The notes beneath the pieces were generated by a model, which had not been told where the DNA came from, did not search any database, and was given only the letters and a program-made list of their open reading frames with translations. Position numbers and translations under genes: made by a program. A stretch of 64,000 nucleotides of DNA from NCBI RefSeq assembly GCF_002240355.1, contig NZ_CP016353.1:2654501-2718500 (forward strand), given 5' to 3'. Below, piece by piece: positions 16,181 to 28,339 of this stretch; positions within the stretch are counted from its first letter, which is position 1; each line of letters begins with the position of its first letter. The stretch comes from Prauserella marina. GTDB taxonomy: Bacteria; Actinomycetota; Actinomycetes; Mycobacteriales; Pseudonocardiaceae.

Positions 16181-16186
16181 AAGCCG

Positions 16187-19816
<3,630 letters not shown>

Positions 19817-20199
19817 GCGCTGGATTGGGTAACCGGCCCGCGACCGTCCGTGCTCACGCCTGAGAACGGACGGTCACTCCTCGGGCAGGAATGACTTCAT
19901 GTCGTGATCGACCGGGGCCGGCGGCGCCTTGGTTCGGTCAGGACAGCGCCGCCGGGTCCCGCTATGAACTCGGCCACCGCGAGGGTCGCGCGTTGCCGGG
20001 CGGTGACCGGATCGCATGCTCGGGACTGGGGTCGGAAATCAGGCAACCTGACTGGTGGGACGGCGATTTTTCCCTTGTGCCAACATCCATAAACGTCCAT
20101 TGTGGATAACGGAACGAGAACGCCCGGCAACTTGCGAAAATCCGGCTGACGAGTCAGTAGGCTTGCGCCAATCGCAAGGGGGCACTACTGTCGCCCGGC
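19817..20199. other. Intergenic region with gene-remnant-like frame, DnaA-like box and regulator promoter
   Basis: The left part contains a reverse frame ending DHDMKSFLPEE at a stop near 19873, without an intact upstream portion, perhaps a gene remnant. TGTGGATAA at 20101-20109 is the complement of the DnaA-box sequence TTATCCACA. The right end holds the promoter and operators of the XRE-TetR regulator. I see no other gene. Confidence 0.45.
20146..20191 (+). promoter_or_regulatory. Leaderless promoter with two unlike palindromes upstream of the XRE-TetR regulator
   Basis: TTGCGC (20163-20168) and TACTGT (20186-20191) are 17 bp apart, and the ATG follows 8 nt after the -10, fitting a leaderless transcript. 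The -35 lies inside the perfect palindrome TTGCGCCAATCGCAA (20163-20177). A second, different palindrome, CTGACGAGTCAG, lies at 20146-20157. Extra TTGCGAA half-sites occur at 20132 and 20218. The regulator it drives has two DNA-binding domains. Confidence 0.65.
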
Positions 20200-21057
20200 A
20201 TGGCCGAGACCGACTATTTGCGAACGCGGGTACGAAGTCTCATCCCGGAGAAACCGGGGGCACAGCGCGAGTTCGCCAAGGCGATCGGTCTGGACGAGAC
20301 CAAGCTGTCCAAATCGCTCAAGGGGACCCGCCGGTTCTCCTCGCACGAGCTCGTGCACATCGCCGAGCACGCGGGTGTGACGGTGAACTGGTTACTCAAC
20401 GGCAGCGACGAGGCTGCCACCGTGACGGCGATTCCCGTGGCGCGCCCGGCCGGTGAGATCGCGGAATGGCGGCAGCCGGAACGACGTAGGCGCATTCTCG
20501 AAACCGCGTGGGAGCTGATCGCGACGCGCGGTTATCACCACGTGCGGATCGCCGACATCGCCAGCGCGTGCGGCACGAGCACGGCAACCATCCACTACTA
20601 CTTTCCCACCAGGGAAGAAGTGCTCAACGAAGCGTTGCGGCGCAACGTGAAACTCGCGTTCGACCGGCAGGTCGCCGAGTTGCACACGGTCGGCAGCGCC
20701 CACGAACGACTGGTGCGGCTCGTGGAACTACAGTTGCCGACGGCCGGACTGCTCAGGGACGAGTGGTCGGTGTGGTTGCAGGTGTGGAACGAAACCGCGC
20801 TGAATCCGGCGATGCGCGAGTTGTACTGGGATTCCTATGATCGCTGGTTCAACACCATCGCCATGACCATCCGAAATGGACAAGAGCAGGGAGTGTTCCG
20901 CGAGCGGGACTCCCGCGAAATCACCACCCAGCTCACCGCCCTCATCGACGGGCTGGGAATCCAGGTGCTCACCGGAAAACCCGGAAGCTCGGTGGACTCC
21001 ATGCGAGAGCACCTGAGGGACTTCATCGACCGCAACATTGTCAAGGGAGGACAATGA
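20200..21057 (+). CDS. Dual DNA-binding regulator: XRE helix-turn-helix fused to TetR domain
   Basis: Residues 1-70 form a Cro/C1-type domain ([48 protein letters not shown]). Residues about 95-145 form a TetR helix-turn-helix ([51 protein letters not shown]). A BetI-like ligand-binding domain runs to residue 285. Two DNA-binding domains in one chain are unusual. It heads a long operon for carnitine breakdown, with the next start overlapping its stop, and probably controls it. The ligand may be carnitine or betaine by context. Confidence 0.88.
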   Translation: MAETDYLRTRVRSLIPEKPGAQREFAKAIGLDETKLSKSLKGTRRFSSHELVHIAEHAGVTVNWLLNGSDEAATVTAIPVARPAGEIAEWRQPERRRRILETAWELIATRGYHHVRIADIASACGTSTATIHYYFPTREEVLNEALRRNVKLAFDRQVAELHTVGSAHERLVRLVELQLPTAGLLRDEWSVWLQVWNETALNPAMRELYWDSYDRWFNTIAMTIRNGQEQGVFRERDSREITTQLTALIDGLGIQVLTGKPGSSVDSMREHLRDFIDRNIVKGGQ

Positions 21058-21947
21058 ACAGCGAGGTCATCATCACCTGCGCGCTGACCGGCGCGGGCGA
21101 CACCGCGGGCAAGAGCGAGCACGTTCCGGTCAGCCCGGAACAGATCGCCGCCTCGGCCGTCGAGGCCGCCAACGCGGGAGCCGCCGTCGTGCACATCCAC
21201 GTGCGCGACGTGGAAACCGGCAAGGGCTCCCGGGATGTCGCGCTGTATCGGGACGTCGTGCGCAGGGTCGCCGACAGCGGGGTCGACGTGGTCGTCAACC
21301 TCACCGCCGGAATGGGCGGCGACCTCGTGCTCGACGACGAGGACCCGCTCAAGCCGGTCGACGGAACCGACCTCGTCAACGCGAACGACCGGTTGCCGCA
21401 CGTCGAGGAGCTGCTTCCGGACATCTGCACCCTCGACTGCGGTTCACTGAACTTCGGCGAGGGGCACCAGCTTTACGTGTCCACACCGGACATGCTGCGC
21501 GCCGGAGCCAAGCGCATCCAGGAACTCGGCGTCAAACCGGAACTGGAGATCTTCGACACCGGTCAGCTCTGGTTCGCGACCAAGATGATCGAGGAAGGCA
21601 TCATCGACCCGCCGCCGCTTTTCCAGCTGTGTATGGGAATTCCCTACGGCGCGCCCGCGAATCCCGAACTCTTGCAGACGATGGTGAACATGCTGCCCGA
21701 CGGTTCGCAGTGGGCCTCCTTCTCGATCGGCCGCGACCAGTTGCCGTGGGTAGCGCACTCGGCGTTGCTCGGCGGTCACGTCAGGGTCGGACTTGAGGAC
21801 AATCTCTACCTCAGCAAGGGCGTGAAGGCGACCAACGGCCAGCTCGTCGAACGCGCGGTCGGCATCGTCGAAGGACTCGGGGCGAAGATCGCCTCCGCTG
21901 AAGACGCGCGCAGGATCCTGAACCTGAGGGGAGCTCGGGGTGCCTGA
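21054..21947 (+). CDS. BKACE family beta-keto acid cleavage enzyme, probable dehydrocarnitine cleavage
   Basis: The 297-residue TIM-barrel protein carries the zinc pair HIH at residues 47-49 in [11 protein letters not shown]. It also has the family blocks [22 protein letters not shown] and [19 protein letters not shown] enzymes condense a beta-keto acid with acetyl-CoA, giving acetoacetate and a new acyl-CoA. Next to an L-carnitine dehydrogenase-like gene and a hot-dog thioesterase, the likely substrate is 3-dehydrocarnitine, yielding betainyl-CoA. The start overlaps the regulator stop (ATGA) and its end overlaps the next gene by 8 nt. Confidence 0.88.
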   Translation: MNSEVIITCALTGAGDTAGKSEHVPVSPEQIAASAVEAANAGAAVVHIHVRDVETGKGSRDVALYRDVVRRVADSGVDVVVNLTAGMGGDLVLDDEDPLKPVDGTDLVNANDRLPHVEELLPDICTLDCGSLNFGEGHQLYVSTPDMLRAGAKRIQELGVKPELEIFDTGQLWFATKMIEEGIIDPPPLFQLCMGIPYGAPANPELLQTMVNMLPDGSQWASFSIGRDQLPWVAHSALLGGHVRVGLEDNLYLSKGVKATNGQLVERAVGIVEGLGAKIASAEDARRILNLRGARGA

Positions 21948-22890
21948 ACCGGACGAGGTCACCACGGTCGCGTGCATCGGCGCGGGAGTGATCGGCGGTG
22001 GCTGGGTCGCGCACTTCCTCGCCAAGGGGTTCCGGGTGCGCGCATGGGATCCCGCGCCCGACGCCGAGCGGCGGCTCGGCAGGCTGGTGGAGGCCGCGTG
22101 GCCCGCCCTGACCGAACTCGGTCTCGCCGAGGGTGCCTCGCGCGACAACCTCACGGTCCTGCCGACTCTCGCCGAGGCGGTCGAGGGCGCGGAGTTCGTG
22201 CAGGAGAGCGCGCCGGAGGACCTGGCGGTGAAGCGCACCCTGCTCGCCGACATCGCCGCAGCCGCCCCGGAAGGGGTGGTGATCGCATCGTCCACATCGG
22301 GCTACGGCATGAGCGAGATGCAGACCGAGGCCGCGACACCGGGCCGCCTCGTGGTCGGGCACCCGTTCAACCCGCCCTACCTGATCCCGCTCGTCGAGGT
22401 CGCCGGTGGCACGCGCACCGAGGCGTGGGCGGTCGACTGGGCGAGCCGGTTCTACCGCCAGGTCGGCAAAACCGTCATCACGATGGACAACGAGCTGCCC
22501 GGCTTCATCGCCAACCGGTTGCAGGAGGCGCTGTGGCGCGAAGCGCTGCACATGGTCGCCAACGGCGAGGCCACGGTGGAACAGATCGACACCGCGATCA
22601 CCGACGGTCCGGGCCTGCGCTGGCCGGTGCACGGGCCGTGCCTGACGTTTCACCTCGCCGGCGGCGAGGGCGGCATGGCGCACATGCTCGACCACTTCGG
22701 ACCCTCGCTCAAGGCACCGTGGACAAGGCTGGAGGCACCCGAGCTCACCCGGCGGTTGCGCGACGACATGGTCGACGGCTGCGAAACGGAGGCGGGGGAG
22801 CGGTCGATCGCCGACCTGGTCGCGGAACGGGACCGGGCGATCATCGCCGTGCAGCGGGCGGTCCGTGCCAGTAGGGAAACCACGTCGTGA
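21940..22890 (+). CDS. 3-hydroxyacyl-CoA dehydrogenase family, probable L-carnitine 3-dehydrogenase
   Basis: The protein begins [24 protein letters not shown], an NAD-binding GxGxxG motif. It has the HAD-family block [12 protein letters not shown]...[20 protein letters not shown], with the catalytic His in GHPFNPP, and a C-terminal helical domain with [22 protein letters not shown]-carnitine dehydrogenases form a subgroup of this family of similar size (about 316 residues). Oxidation of carnitine to 3-dehydrocarnitine would feed the BKACE enzyme encoded upstream. The GTG start overlaps the BKACE gene, and the stop overlaps the next start. Confidence 0.87.
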   Translation: MPEPDEVTTVACIGAGVIGGGWVAHFLAKGFRVRAWDPAPDAERRLGRLVEAAWPALTELGLAEGASRDNLTVLPTLAEAVEGAEFVQESAPEDLAVKRTLLADIAAAAPEGVVIASSTSGYGMSEMQTEAATPGRLVVGHPFNPPYLIPLVEVAGGTRTEAWAVDWASRFYRQVGKTVITMDNELPGFIANRLQEALWREALHMVANGEATVEQIDTAITDGPGLRWPVHGPCLTFHLAGGEGGMAHMLDHFGPSLKAPWTRLEAPELTRRLRDDMVDGCETEAGERSIADLVAERDRAIIAVQRAVRASRETTS

Positions 22891-23324
22891 GTGAACCGCT
22901 GGAGTATCACGACACCGTCAGGGACGAGTGGATCGACTACAACGGACACTTGAGCGAACCGTTCTACGTCATGGTGTTCGGCTTCGCGACCACCAACCTG
23001 ATGGACCATGTCGGGCTCGACGAGCGTTACCGCGCCGAGACCGGTCGCTCGCTCTACACCGTCGAGGCGCACGTGCGCTATCTGCGCGAGGTCGGCCGAG
23101 ACGCTGCGTTGCACGTCACCACGTTCGTTCTCTCCGTAGGGGAGAAGAAAGTCCGCCTGTGCCACGAGTTGAGAGTGGACGGTGAGCTGGTGGCAACGGA
23201 GGAACTGCTGGCGATTCACGTCGCGGGAGCCAGAGCGGCGCCACTGGCCGAGGACATCGCCGACCGGCTGCGAAGACATCGATTACCCGCCCCCGGCTAC
23301 GCGGGGCGAGCCATCAGTTCCTGA
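22887..23324 (+). CDS. Hot-dog thioesterase, probable betainyl-CoA thioesterase
   Basis: This 145-residue protein has the 4-hydroxybenzoyl-CoA thioesterase-like pattern VRDEWIDYNGHLSEPFYVMVFGFATTNLMDHVGL with the conserved Asp-Tyr-Asn-Gly-His. The later block is VRYLREVGRDAALHVTTFVLSVGEKKVRLCHEL. Similar small thioesterases accompany carnitine dehydrogenase in known carnitine operons and release glycine betaine from betainyl-CoA. The GTG start overlaps the dehydrogenase stop by 4 nt. Together the three genes give a full carnitine-to-betaine route. Confidence 0.83.
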   Translation: MSEPLEYHDTVRDEWIDYNGHLSEPFYVMVFGFATTNLMDHVGLDERYRAETGRSLYTVEAHVRYLREVGRDAALHVTTFVLSVGEKKVRLCHELRVDGELVATEELLAIHVAGARAAPLAEDIADRLRRHRLPAPGYAGRAISS

Positions 23325-23355
23325 CCCTCGGGGTCCCTACCGGAAGCTCGACTTC

Positions 23356-24912
23356 ATGTCGTTTGACAAACATATTTCTCGAAGGAAATTCCTTGTCGGC
23401 AGCGCCGTCCTCGCGGGGTCGGTGCCACTACTTTCCGCTTGTGGCGGGCGATCGAGCGCCGTCACGGTGCCAACCGGGCCGCCCCGTCGCGGTGGCACCC
23501 TGCGGGTGGGCATCACCGGCGGTGGTGCCTCCGACACCCTCGACCCGCACATCCCCGCGACGAGCCCGGACATCGCGCGAGTCCGCAACCTCTACGAACC
23601 GCTGCTCTACCGCGACCACGAGTACCGGATCGAAATGCTCGTCGCGGAGTCGCTCACTTCCTCGCCCGACGCGAAGACCTGGACGGCGACCCTGCGCCAG
23701 GGCATCAAGTTCCACGACGGGAGGCCGGTGACGCCCGACGACGTCATCGCGACCTTCCGCCGGATCATGGATCCCGACGATCCCAAGAGCGGCGCGGCGA
23801 GCCTCACCATGCTCGGCGAGGTCGTGGCGAAGGGGGACAGGCAGGTCGAGTTCCGGCTCACCGAGCCCTCCACCGTCTTCGACGACTACCTCGCGCAGTA
23901 CCACCTCGGCATCGTGCCAGCCGACTTCTCCGTCGACCGCCCGATCGGAACGGGACCGTTCAGGGCCAAGGATTTCACGGCGGGTCTGCAAAGCGCGTTC
24001 GTGCGCAATGAGCACTACTGGCGTTCCGGCGAGCCCTATCTCGACGAACTCGTGCTGATCAACTTCACCGAGGACGACGCGCGCATCAACGCGCTGCTTT
24101 CGTCCCAAGTGGACGCGATCGACCAGGTTCCCGTCGCGCTGGTCGACGTCCTGCGCAGCGACGAGCGGCTGCGCGTGCTGAGCGCGCAAACCGGAACCTG
24201 GCTGCCGTTCACGATGCGCGTCGACCGTCCACCGTTCGACGACGTCCGGGTGCGTCAGGCGCTGCGGCTCATCGTCGACCGCGAGCAGATGATCAACCAG
24301 GTCCTCAGCGGACAGGGCAGGATCGGCAACGACCTGTACTCGCCGTTCGACCCCGCCTACGCGAGCGAACTGCCGCAGCGTACGCAGGACATCGCCGAGG
24401 CGCGGCGCCTGCTCACCGAGGCGGGACATCCGAACCTCGACATCGAACTGGTGACCGCGCCGATCCAGGCGGGCGCCGTCGAAGCGGCACAGGTGTTCCA
24501 GCAGCAGGCGAAGGCGGCCGGAGTCACCATCCGGCTGCGGCGGCTGGACACGACGACCTTCTTCGGCGAGAACTACCTGAGCTGGGATTTCGCGCAGTCC
24601 TTCTGGTACACGCGCAACTATCTGCCCCAGGTTGCCTCCGGTGCGCTGCCCGAGGCCCCCTACAACGAGACACATTGGAACGACCCCGAGTTCCTCGACC
24701 TCGTCAAGCGCGCCGACCGCACGGTGGATCAACAGGAGCGCGACGAACTGCTCAAGCAAGCACAGCGCATCGAGTACGAGCGCGGCGGGAACATCATCTG
24801 GGGCTTCATGAACCAGGTCGACGCGTTCCAGGTGTACGTGGCGGGGCTCGTGCCCGACCGCACGGGGCTTCCGCTTTCCGGTTATTCGTTCCGCGAAGTG
24901 TGGCTCGGCTGA
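23356..24912 (+). CDS. ABC transporter substrate-binding lipoprotein, family 5 (peptide/quaternary amine type), Tat-exported
   Basis: The 518-residue protein begins with a twin-arginine signal, SRRKFLVGSAVLAGSVPLLSACGG, with a lipobox Cys at about residue 29. It should thus be exported folded and then anchored to the membrane. The body shows family-5 blocks: LRVGITGG, DTLDPH, LRQGIKFHDGRPVTPDDV and PIGTGPFRAKDF. The family binds oligopeptides, nickel or other small solutes. Its place in a carnitine operon suggests carnitine, an acyl-carnitine or a related quaternary amine; this is inference. Two permease genes and a fused ATPase follow. Confidence 0.9.
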   Translation: MSFDKHISRRKFLVGSAVLAGSVPLLSACGGRSSAVTVPTGPPRRGGTLRVGITGGGASDTLDPHIPATSPDIARVRNLYEPLLYRDHEYRIEMLVAESLTSSPDAKTWTATLRQGIKFHDGRPVTPDDVIATFRRIMDPDDPKSGAASLTMLGEVVAKGDRQVEFRLTEPSTVFDDYLAQYHLGIVPADFSVDRPIGTGPFRAKDFTAGLQSAFVRNEHYWRSGEPYLDELVLINFTEDDARINALLSSQVDAIDQVPVALVDVLRSDERLRVLSAQTGTWLPFTMRVDRPPFDDVRVRQALRLIVDREQMINQVLSGQGRIGNDLYSPFDPAYASELPQRTQDIAEARRLLTEAGHPNLDIELVTAPIQAGAVEAAQVFQQQAKAAGVTIRLRRLDTTTFFGENYLSWDFAQSFWYTRNYLPQVASGALPEAPYNETHWNDPEFLDLVKRADRTVDQQERDELLKQAQRIEYERGGNIIWGFMNQVDAFQVYVAGLVPDRTGLPLSGYSFREVWLG

Positions 24913-24916
24913 GGAG

Positions 24917-25882
24917 GTGAGTTCATTGTCCCGATTGATCATCAAGAGGCTGCTGGTCAGCCTCGGGGTGCTGTGGCTGGTGACGGTTCTGGTGTTCGTC
25001 GCGACGTTGCTGCTTCCCGGTGATCCCGCTCGCGCGATCCTCGGCCAGCAGGCGACGCCGGAGCGCATCGCCGCGCTGCACGACCAGCTCAACCTCGACG
25101 CCCCGGTGTGGGAGCGCTACCTGAGCTGGCTTGGCGGCGTGTTCACCGGTGACCTCGGTACGTCCACGGCGTCGCAGGGCCCCGTCAACGACCTGCTCGG
25201 CGACCGCATCGGCGCCTCGCTGGTGTTGCTGGTGACCGCCGCGGTGCTGAGCACGCTGATCGGGCTCGCGCTGGGAACCTGGACGGCGGTCAAGCGAGGA
25301 CGGGCCGCGGACCACACGGTGTCCGGCATCAGCCTCGTCATCGCCGCGCTGCCCGAGTTCGTGATCGGTGTCGCGCTCATCGTTCTGCTGTCGACGACTG
25401 TGTTCCCGTTGCTGCCCTCGGTGACGCTCGCGCCGCCGGGTGAACCGGTGTGGTCGCAGCCAGCCCAGCTGATCTTGCCGGTGCTGACGCTCACCCTCGT
25501 CGTCACGCCCTACATCACGAGGATGATGCGGGCCACGATGAGCGAGGTGCTCGATAGCGGCTACGTCGAAATGGCGCGGCTCAAGGGAATTCCGGAACGA
25601 ACCGTGCTGACGCGGCACGCGCTCCCGCACGCGATCGGCCCCGTGGCGCAGGTGATCGCGCTGCAACTGGCCTGGCTCGCCGGAGGGGTCGTCGTGGTGG
25701 AGTTCCTGTTCCGCTATCCCGGGATCGGGCAGGCGCTCATCGACGGCGTGAACAACAGGGACGTCGAGGTGGTGCAGGCGATCACGCTGATCATCGCCGC
25801 GGTCTACATCGTGGTGAACCTGCTCGCCGACATCGTCGGCATCCTGACCAATCCGAAGCTGCGGACCGAGGTGGCGCGATGA
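24917..25882 (+). CDS. ABC transporter permease (DppB/OppB type)
   Basis: This 321-residue protein begins RLIIKRLLVSLGVLWLVTVLVFVATLLLPGDPARAILG, the N-terminal helix and periplasmic loop typical of DppB permeases. It has six membrane segments. The EAA loop is EMARLKGIPERTVLTRHALPHAIGPVAQVIALQLAWLAGGVVVVEFLFRYPG. AGGAGG lies close to the GTG start, four bp after the binding-protein gene. The stop overlaps the second permease start. It forms a membrane heterodimer with that protein. Confidence 0.93.
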   Translation: MSSLSRLIIKRLLVSLGVLWLVTVLVFVATLLLPGDPARAILGQQATPERIAALHDQLNLDAPVWERYLSWLGGVFTGDLGTSTASQGPVNDLLGDRIGASLVLLVTAAVLSTLIGLALGTWTAVKRGRAADHTVSGISLVIAALPEFVIGVALIVLLSTTVFPLLPSVTLAPPGEPVWSQPAQLILPVLTLTLVVTPYITRMMRATMSEVLDSGYVEMARLKGIPERTVLTRHALPHAIGPVAQVIALQLAWLAGGVVVVEFLFRYPGIGQALIDGVNNRDVEVVQAITLIIAAVYIVVNLLADIVGILTNPKLRTEVAR

Positions 25883-26745
25883 GTAACAAGTCCACTGTGT
25901 TCCGTCGCGCGCTTTCCCTGCCACAGGCCAAGATCGGGCTCGTGCTCACCGCGGTCGTCGTACTGCTTGCCGTGCTCGGTCCCTGGCTGGGACCGTGGCT
26001 CACCGGTCACGAAGCGACGGGTTTCGCCGGTAAACCGTTCCAGTCCGACGGCGTCGCAGGAACCGACGGGCTCGGCCGCGACGTACTGACCCGGTTCCTC
26101 GCCGGTGGTTCGACACTGTTGCTCTACGCGGTGCTCGCCACGGCGCTCGGCGTCGTACTCGGTACCGCGCTCGGCATGCTCGCCGGGTACACCGGGGGCA
26201 GGCTCGACAGCGTGCTCATGCGCGGCAACGACGTGCTGTTGTCGTTCCCGCAGCTGGTGTTCGCGCTCCTGGCCATCGCGATGCTCGGGCCGCAGGGCTG
26301 GCTTCTCGTCGTGGTCATCGGCATCACGCACGCGCCTCGCGTGGCGAGGGTCGCGCGGCAGGCCACCGTCGCGGTGAAGGACAGTGACTACATCAAGGCC
26401 GCGCAGTTGTACGCGATGCCGCGACGGCGCATCCTGCTGCGAGAAGTGCTGCCGAACATCACGGGCCCGCTCATGGTGGAACTGGGCCTGCGGCTGACCT
26501 ACTCCATCGGTTACGTCGCCTCGCTGTCCTTCCTTGGGCTCGGGATCCAGCCACCGACGGCCGACTGGGGCCTGATGATCAACGAGAACCGCATCGCGCT
26601 GGTCGTGGAGCCGTGGGGCGTGCTGCTTCCGGTCCTCGCGATCGCGGTGCTCACGGTGGGCACGAACCTCGTCACCGACTCGCTGGCGTCCGCCGCCGCC
26701 GGTAAGGAAAAGGTCGCGAGCAGGGAGAAGGAGGTCGCCGCATGA
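25879..26745 (+). CDS. ABC transporter permease (DppC/OppC type)
   Basis: The 288-residue protein has the DppC signature GTDGLGRDVLTRFLAGGSTLLLYAVLATALGVVLGT after the first helix. The EAA loop is YIKAAQLYAMPRRRILLREVLPNITGPLMVELGLRLTYSIGYVASLSFLGLGIQPPTADWG. Six membrane segments are expected. Its ATG overlaps the stop of the first permease, and its own stop overlaps the ATPase start. The pair forms the channel of the importer. Confidence 0.93.
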   Translation: MSNKSTVFRRALSLPQAKIGLVLTAVVVLLAVLGPWLGPWLTGHEATGFAGKPFQSDGVAGTDGLGRDVLTRFLAGGSTLLLYAVLATALGVVLGTALGMLAGYTGGRLDSVLMRGNDVLLSFPQLVFALLAIAMLGPQGWLLVVVIGITHAPRVARVARQATVAVKDSDYIKAAQLYAMPRRRILLREVLPNITGPLMVELGLRLTYSIGYVASLSFLGLGIQPPTADWGLMINENRIALVVEPWGVLLPVLAIAVLTVGTNLVTDSLASAAAGKEKVASREKEVAA

Positions 26746-28337
26746 CGACGCAGGTCGCCGTCACCAACGCACTCGACGTTCGCGAACTGAGGGTGGATAC
26801 CGTCGCGGGCTCGCCCGTGCTCAAAGGCGTCTCGTACGCGATCGCACCGGGTGAGGTGCTCGCGCTGGTCGGTGAGTCGGGCTCTGGCAAGACCACGGCG
26901 GGACTCGCCGCGCTCGGCCATTTCCGCAGGGGGCTCGTTTCCGCGGGCGGCACGATCGTGGCCTGCGCGAGGGACGGGCAGCCGGTGGACGTACTCGGCC
27001 TTGGCGACCGCGAGCGCAGGGCGGTGCGCGGGCACACGCTCGCCTACGTACCGCAGGATCCGGCGCTCTCGCTCAATCCCGCGCTGCGGATTGGCCGCCA
27101 GATCAGCGAAGTGCTGGAGGTGCACGACTACGGATCCTCCGAAGAGGAGCGCGAGGCGCGGGTCGCCGAGGTGCTGGAGGAGGTCGGGCTCCCGAGCGAC
27201 GAGGCGTACCGGAACCGCTACCCGCACCAGCTTTCCGGCGGCCAGCAGCAGCGGGTTGGCATCGCCATGGCGTTCGCGTGCAGGCCCAGCGTCGTGGTAC
27301 TCGACGAACCGACCACGGGCCTCGACGTGACGACGCAGACGCTCGTACTGCGCACCGTCGCCGCGCTGACCGCCGAACACGGTGTCGCCGCGCTTTACAT
27401 CACGCACGACCTCGCCGTGGTGGCCGCCATCGCCGACCGGGTCGCCGTGATGCGCGGCGGCGAGATCGTGGAGAGCGGTACCACCGAAGCGGTGCTGCGC
27501 CGTCCTTCCCACGCCTACACGCGGGAACTCGTCGACGCGGTCCCGGATCTCGACGGTGGCGGGGGCCTTCCTGTCCCCGACGGTGCCACGCGGACACTGC
27601 GGGTCACGGACCTTTCGGTTTCCTACGGCGAGAACAAGGTGCTGCGGGACGTCTCCCTGACCGTCCACTCGGGAGAGTGCCTGCTGTTGCTCGGCGAGTC
27701 CGGATCGGGCAAGACGACGCTGTCGCGGTCCGTGGCCGGGCTCAACGAACACCACACCGGCACGGTGGAACTGCACGGTACGGAACTGGCGCCATCGACC
27801 CGGCGGCGTTCGGCCGATCAATTGCGCGCCGTGCAGTACGTGTTCCAGAGTCCATACTCGTCACTGAACCCCCGCCGCACCATCGCACAGTCGGTCGAGG
27901 TGCCGCTGGAGATGCTTACCGAGCTGGACAGGGCCGAGCGGCGGGAGCGAGTGGAGGTGACCCTGGACAGGGTCAGACTGAGCCGCGAGCTCGCGCGCAG
28001 GCTGCCCGATCAGCTCAGCGGTGGTGAACGTCAGCGGGCGGCGATCGCCAGGGCACTGGTCACCACCCCCGAGGTGTTGTTGTGCGACGAGGTCACCTCC
28101 GCGCTGGACGTCTCGGTGCAGGCGACCATCATCGACCTGCTGTGTGAGCTGAGAGCCGAGCTGGGTACCGCGATGGTCTTCGTGACGCACAACATCGCGC
28201 TGGCGCGGCACGTCGCCGACCGGATCGCGGTGCTCAGAGGCGGAGAGCTGGTCGAGACCGGCGCCGTCGACGAGGTGCTGCGCGATCCCCAGCACGAGTA
28301 CACCCGCCAGTTGCTCGCCAACACACCGAGGATGTGA
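26742..28337 (+). CDS. Fused dual ABC ATPase (DppD-DppF type)
   Basis: The 531-residue protein contains two complete ABC domains. The first has Walker A GESGSGKTT (about residue 46), signature LSGGQQQR and Walker B VVVLDEPTTGLD. The second, from about residue 290, has Walker A GESGSGKTT, signature LSGGERQR and Walker B LLCDEVTSALD. This is the usual fused form of DppD and DppF in peptide-type importers. It completes a transporter of one binding protein, two permeases and one ATPase within the carnitine operon. Confidence 0.93.
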   Translation: MTTQVAVTNALDVRELRVDTVAGSPVLKGVSYAIAPGEVLALVGESGSGKTTAGLAALGHFRRGLVSAGGTIVACARDGQPVDVLGLGDRERRAVRGHTLAYVPQDPALSLNPALRIGRQISEVLEVHDYGSSEEEREARVAEVLEEVGLPSDEAYRNRYPHQLSGGQQQRVGIAMAFACRPSVVVLDEPTTGLDVTTQTLVLRTVAALTAEHGVAALYITHDLAVVAAIADRVAVMRGGEIVESGTTEAVLRRPSHAYTRELVDAVPDLDGGGGLPVPDGATRTLRVTDLSVSYGENKVLRDVSLTVHSGECLLLLGESGSGKTTLSRSVAGLNEHHTGTVELHGTELAPSTRRRSADQLRAVQYVFQSPYSSLNPRRTIAQSVEVPLEMLTELDRAERRERVEVTLDRVRLSRELARRLPDQLSGGERQRAAIARALVTTPEVLLCDEVTSALDVSVQATIIDLLCELRAELGTAMVFVTHNIALARHVADRIAVLRGGELVETGAVDEVLRDPQHEYTRQLLANTPRM

Positions 28338-28339
28338 GC

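Noticed and set aside
16121-16186. An upstream ATG extending metH by 22 codons
   Set aside because: It lies inside the SAH riboswitch aptamer; the GTG at 16187 follows the ribosome binding site.
15989-16186. A cobalamin riboswitch before metH
   Set aside because: No B12 box (GCCACTG-like) or its partner is present; the SAH riboswitch core explains the element.
19896-20130. A 77-codon - strand frame in the region after metH
   Set aside because: No motif, no ribosome binding site and it overlaps the promoter elements; at most a remnant.
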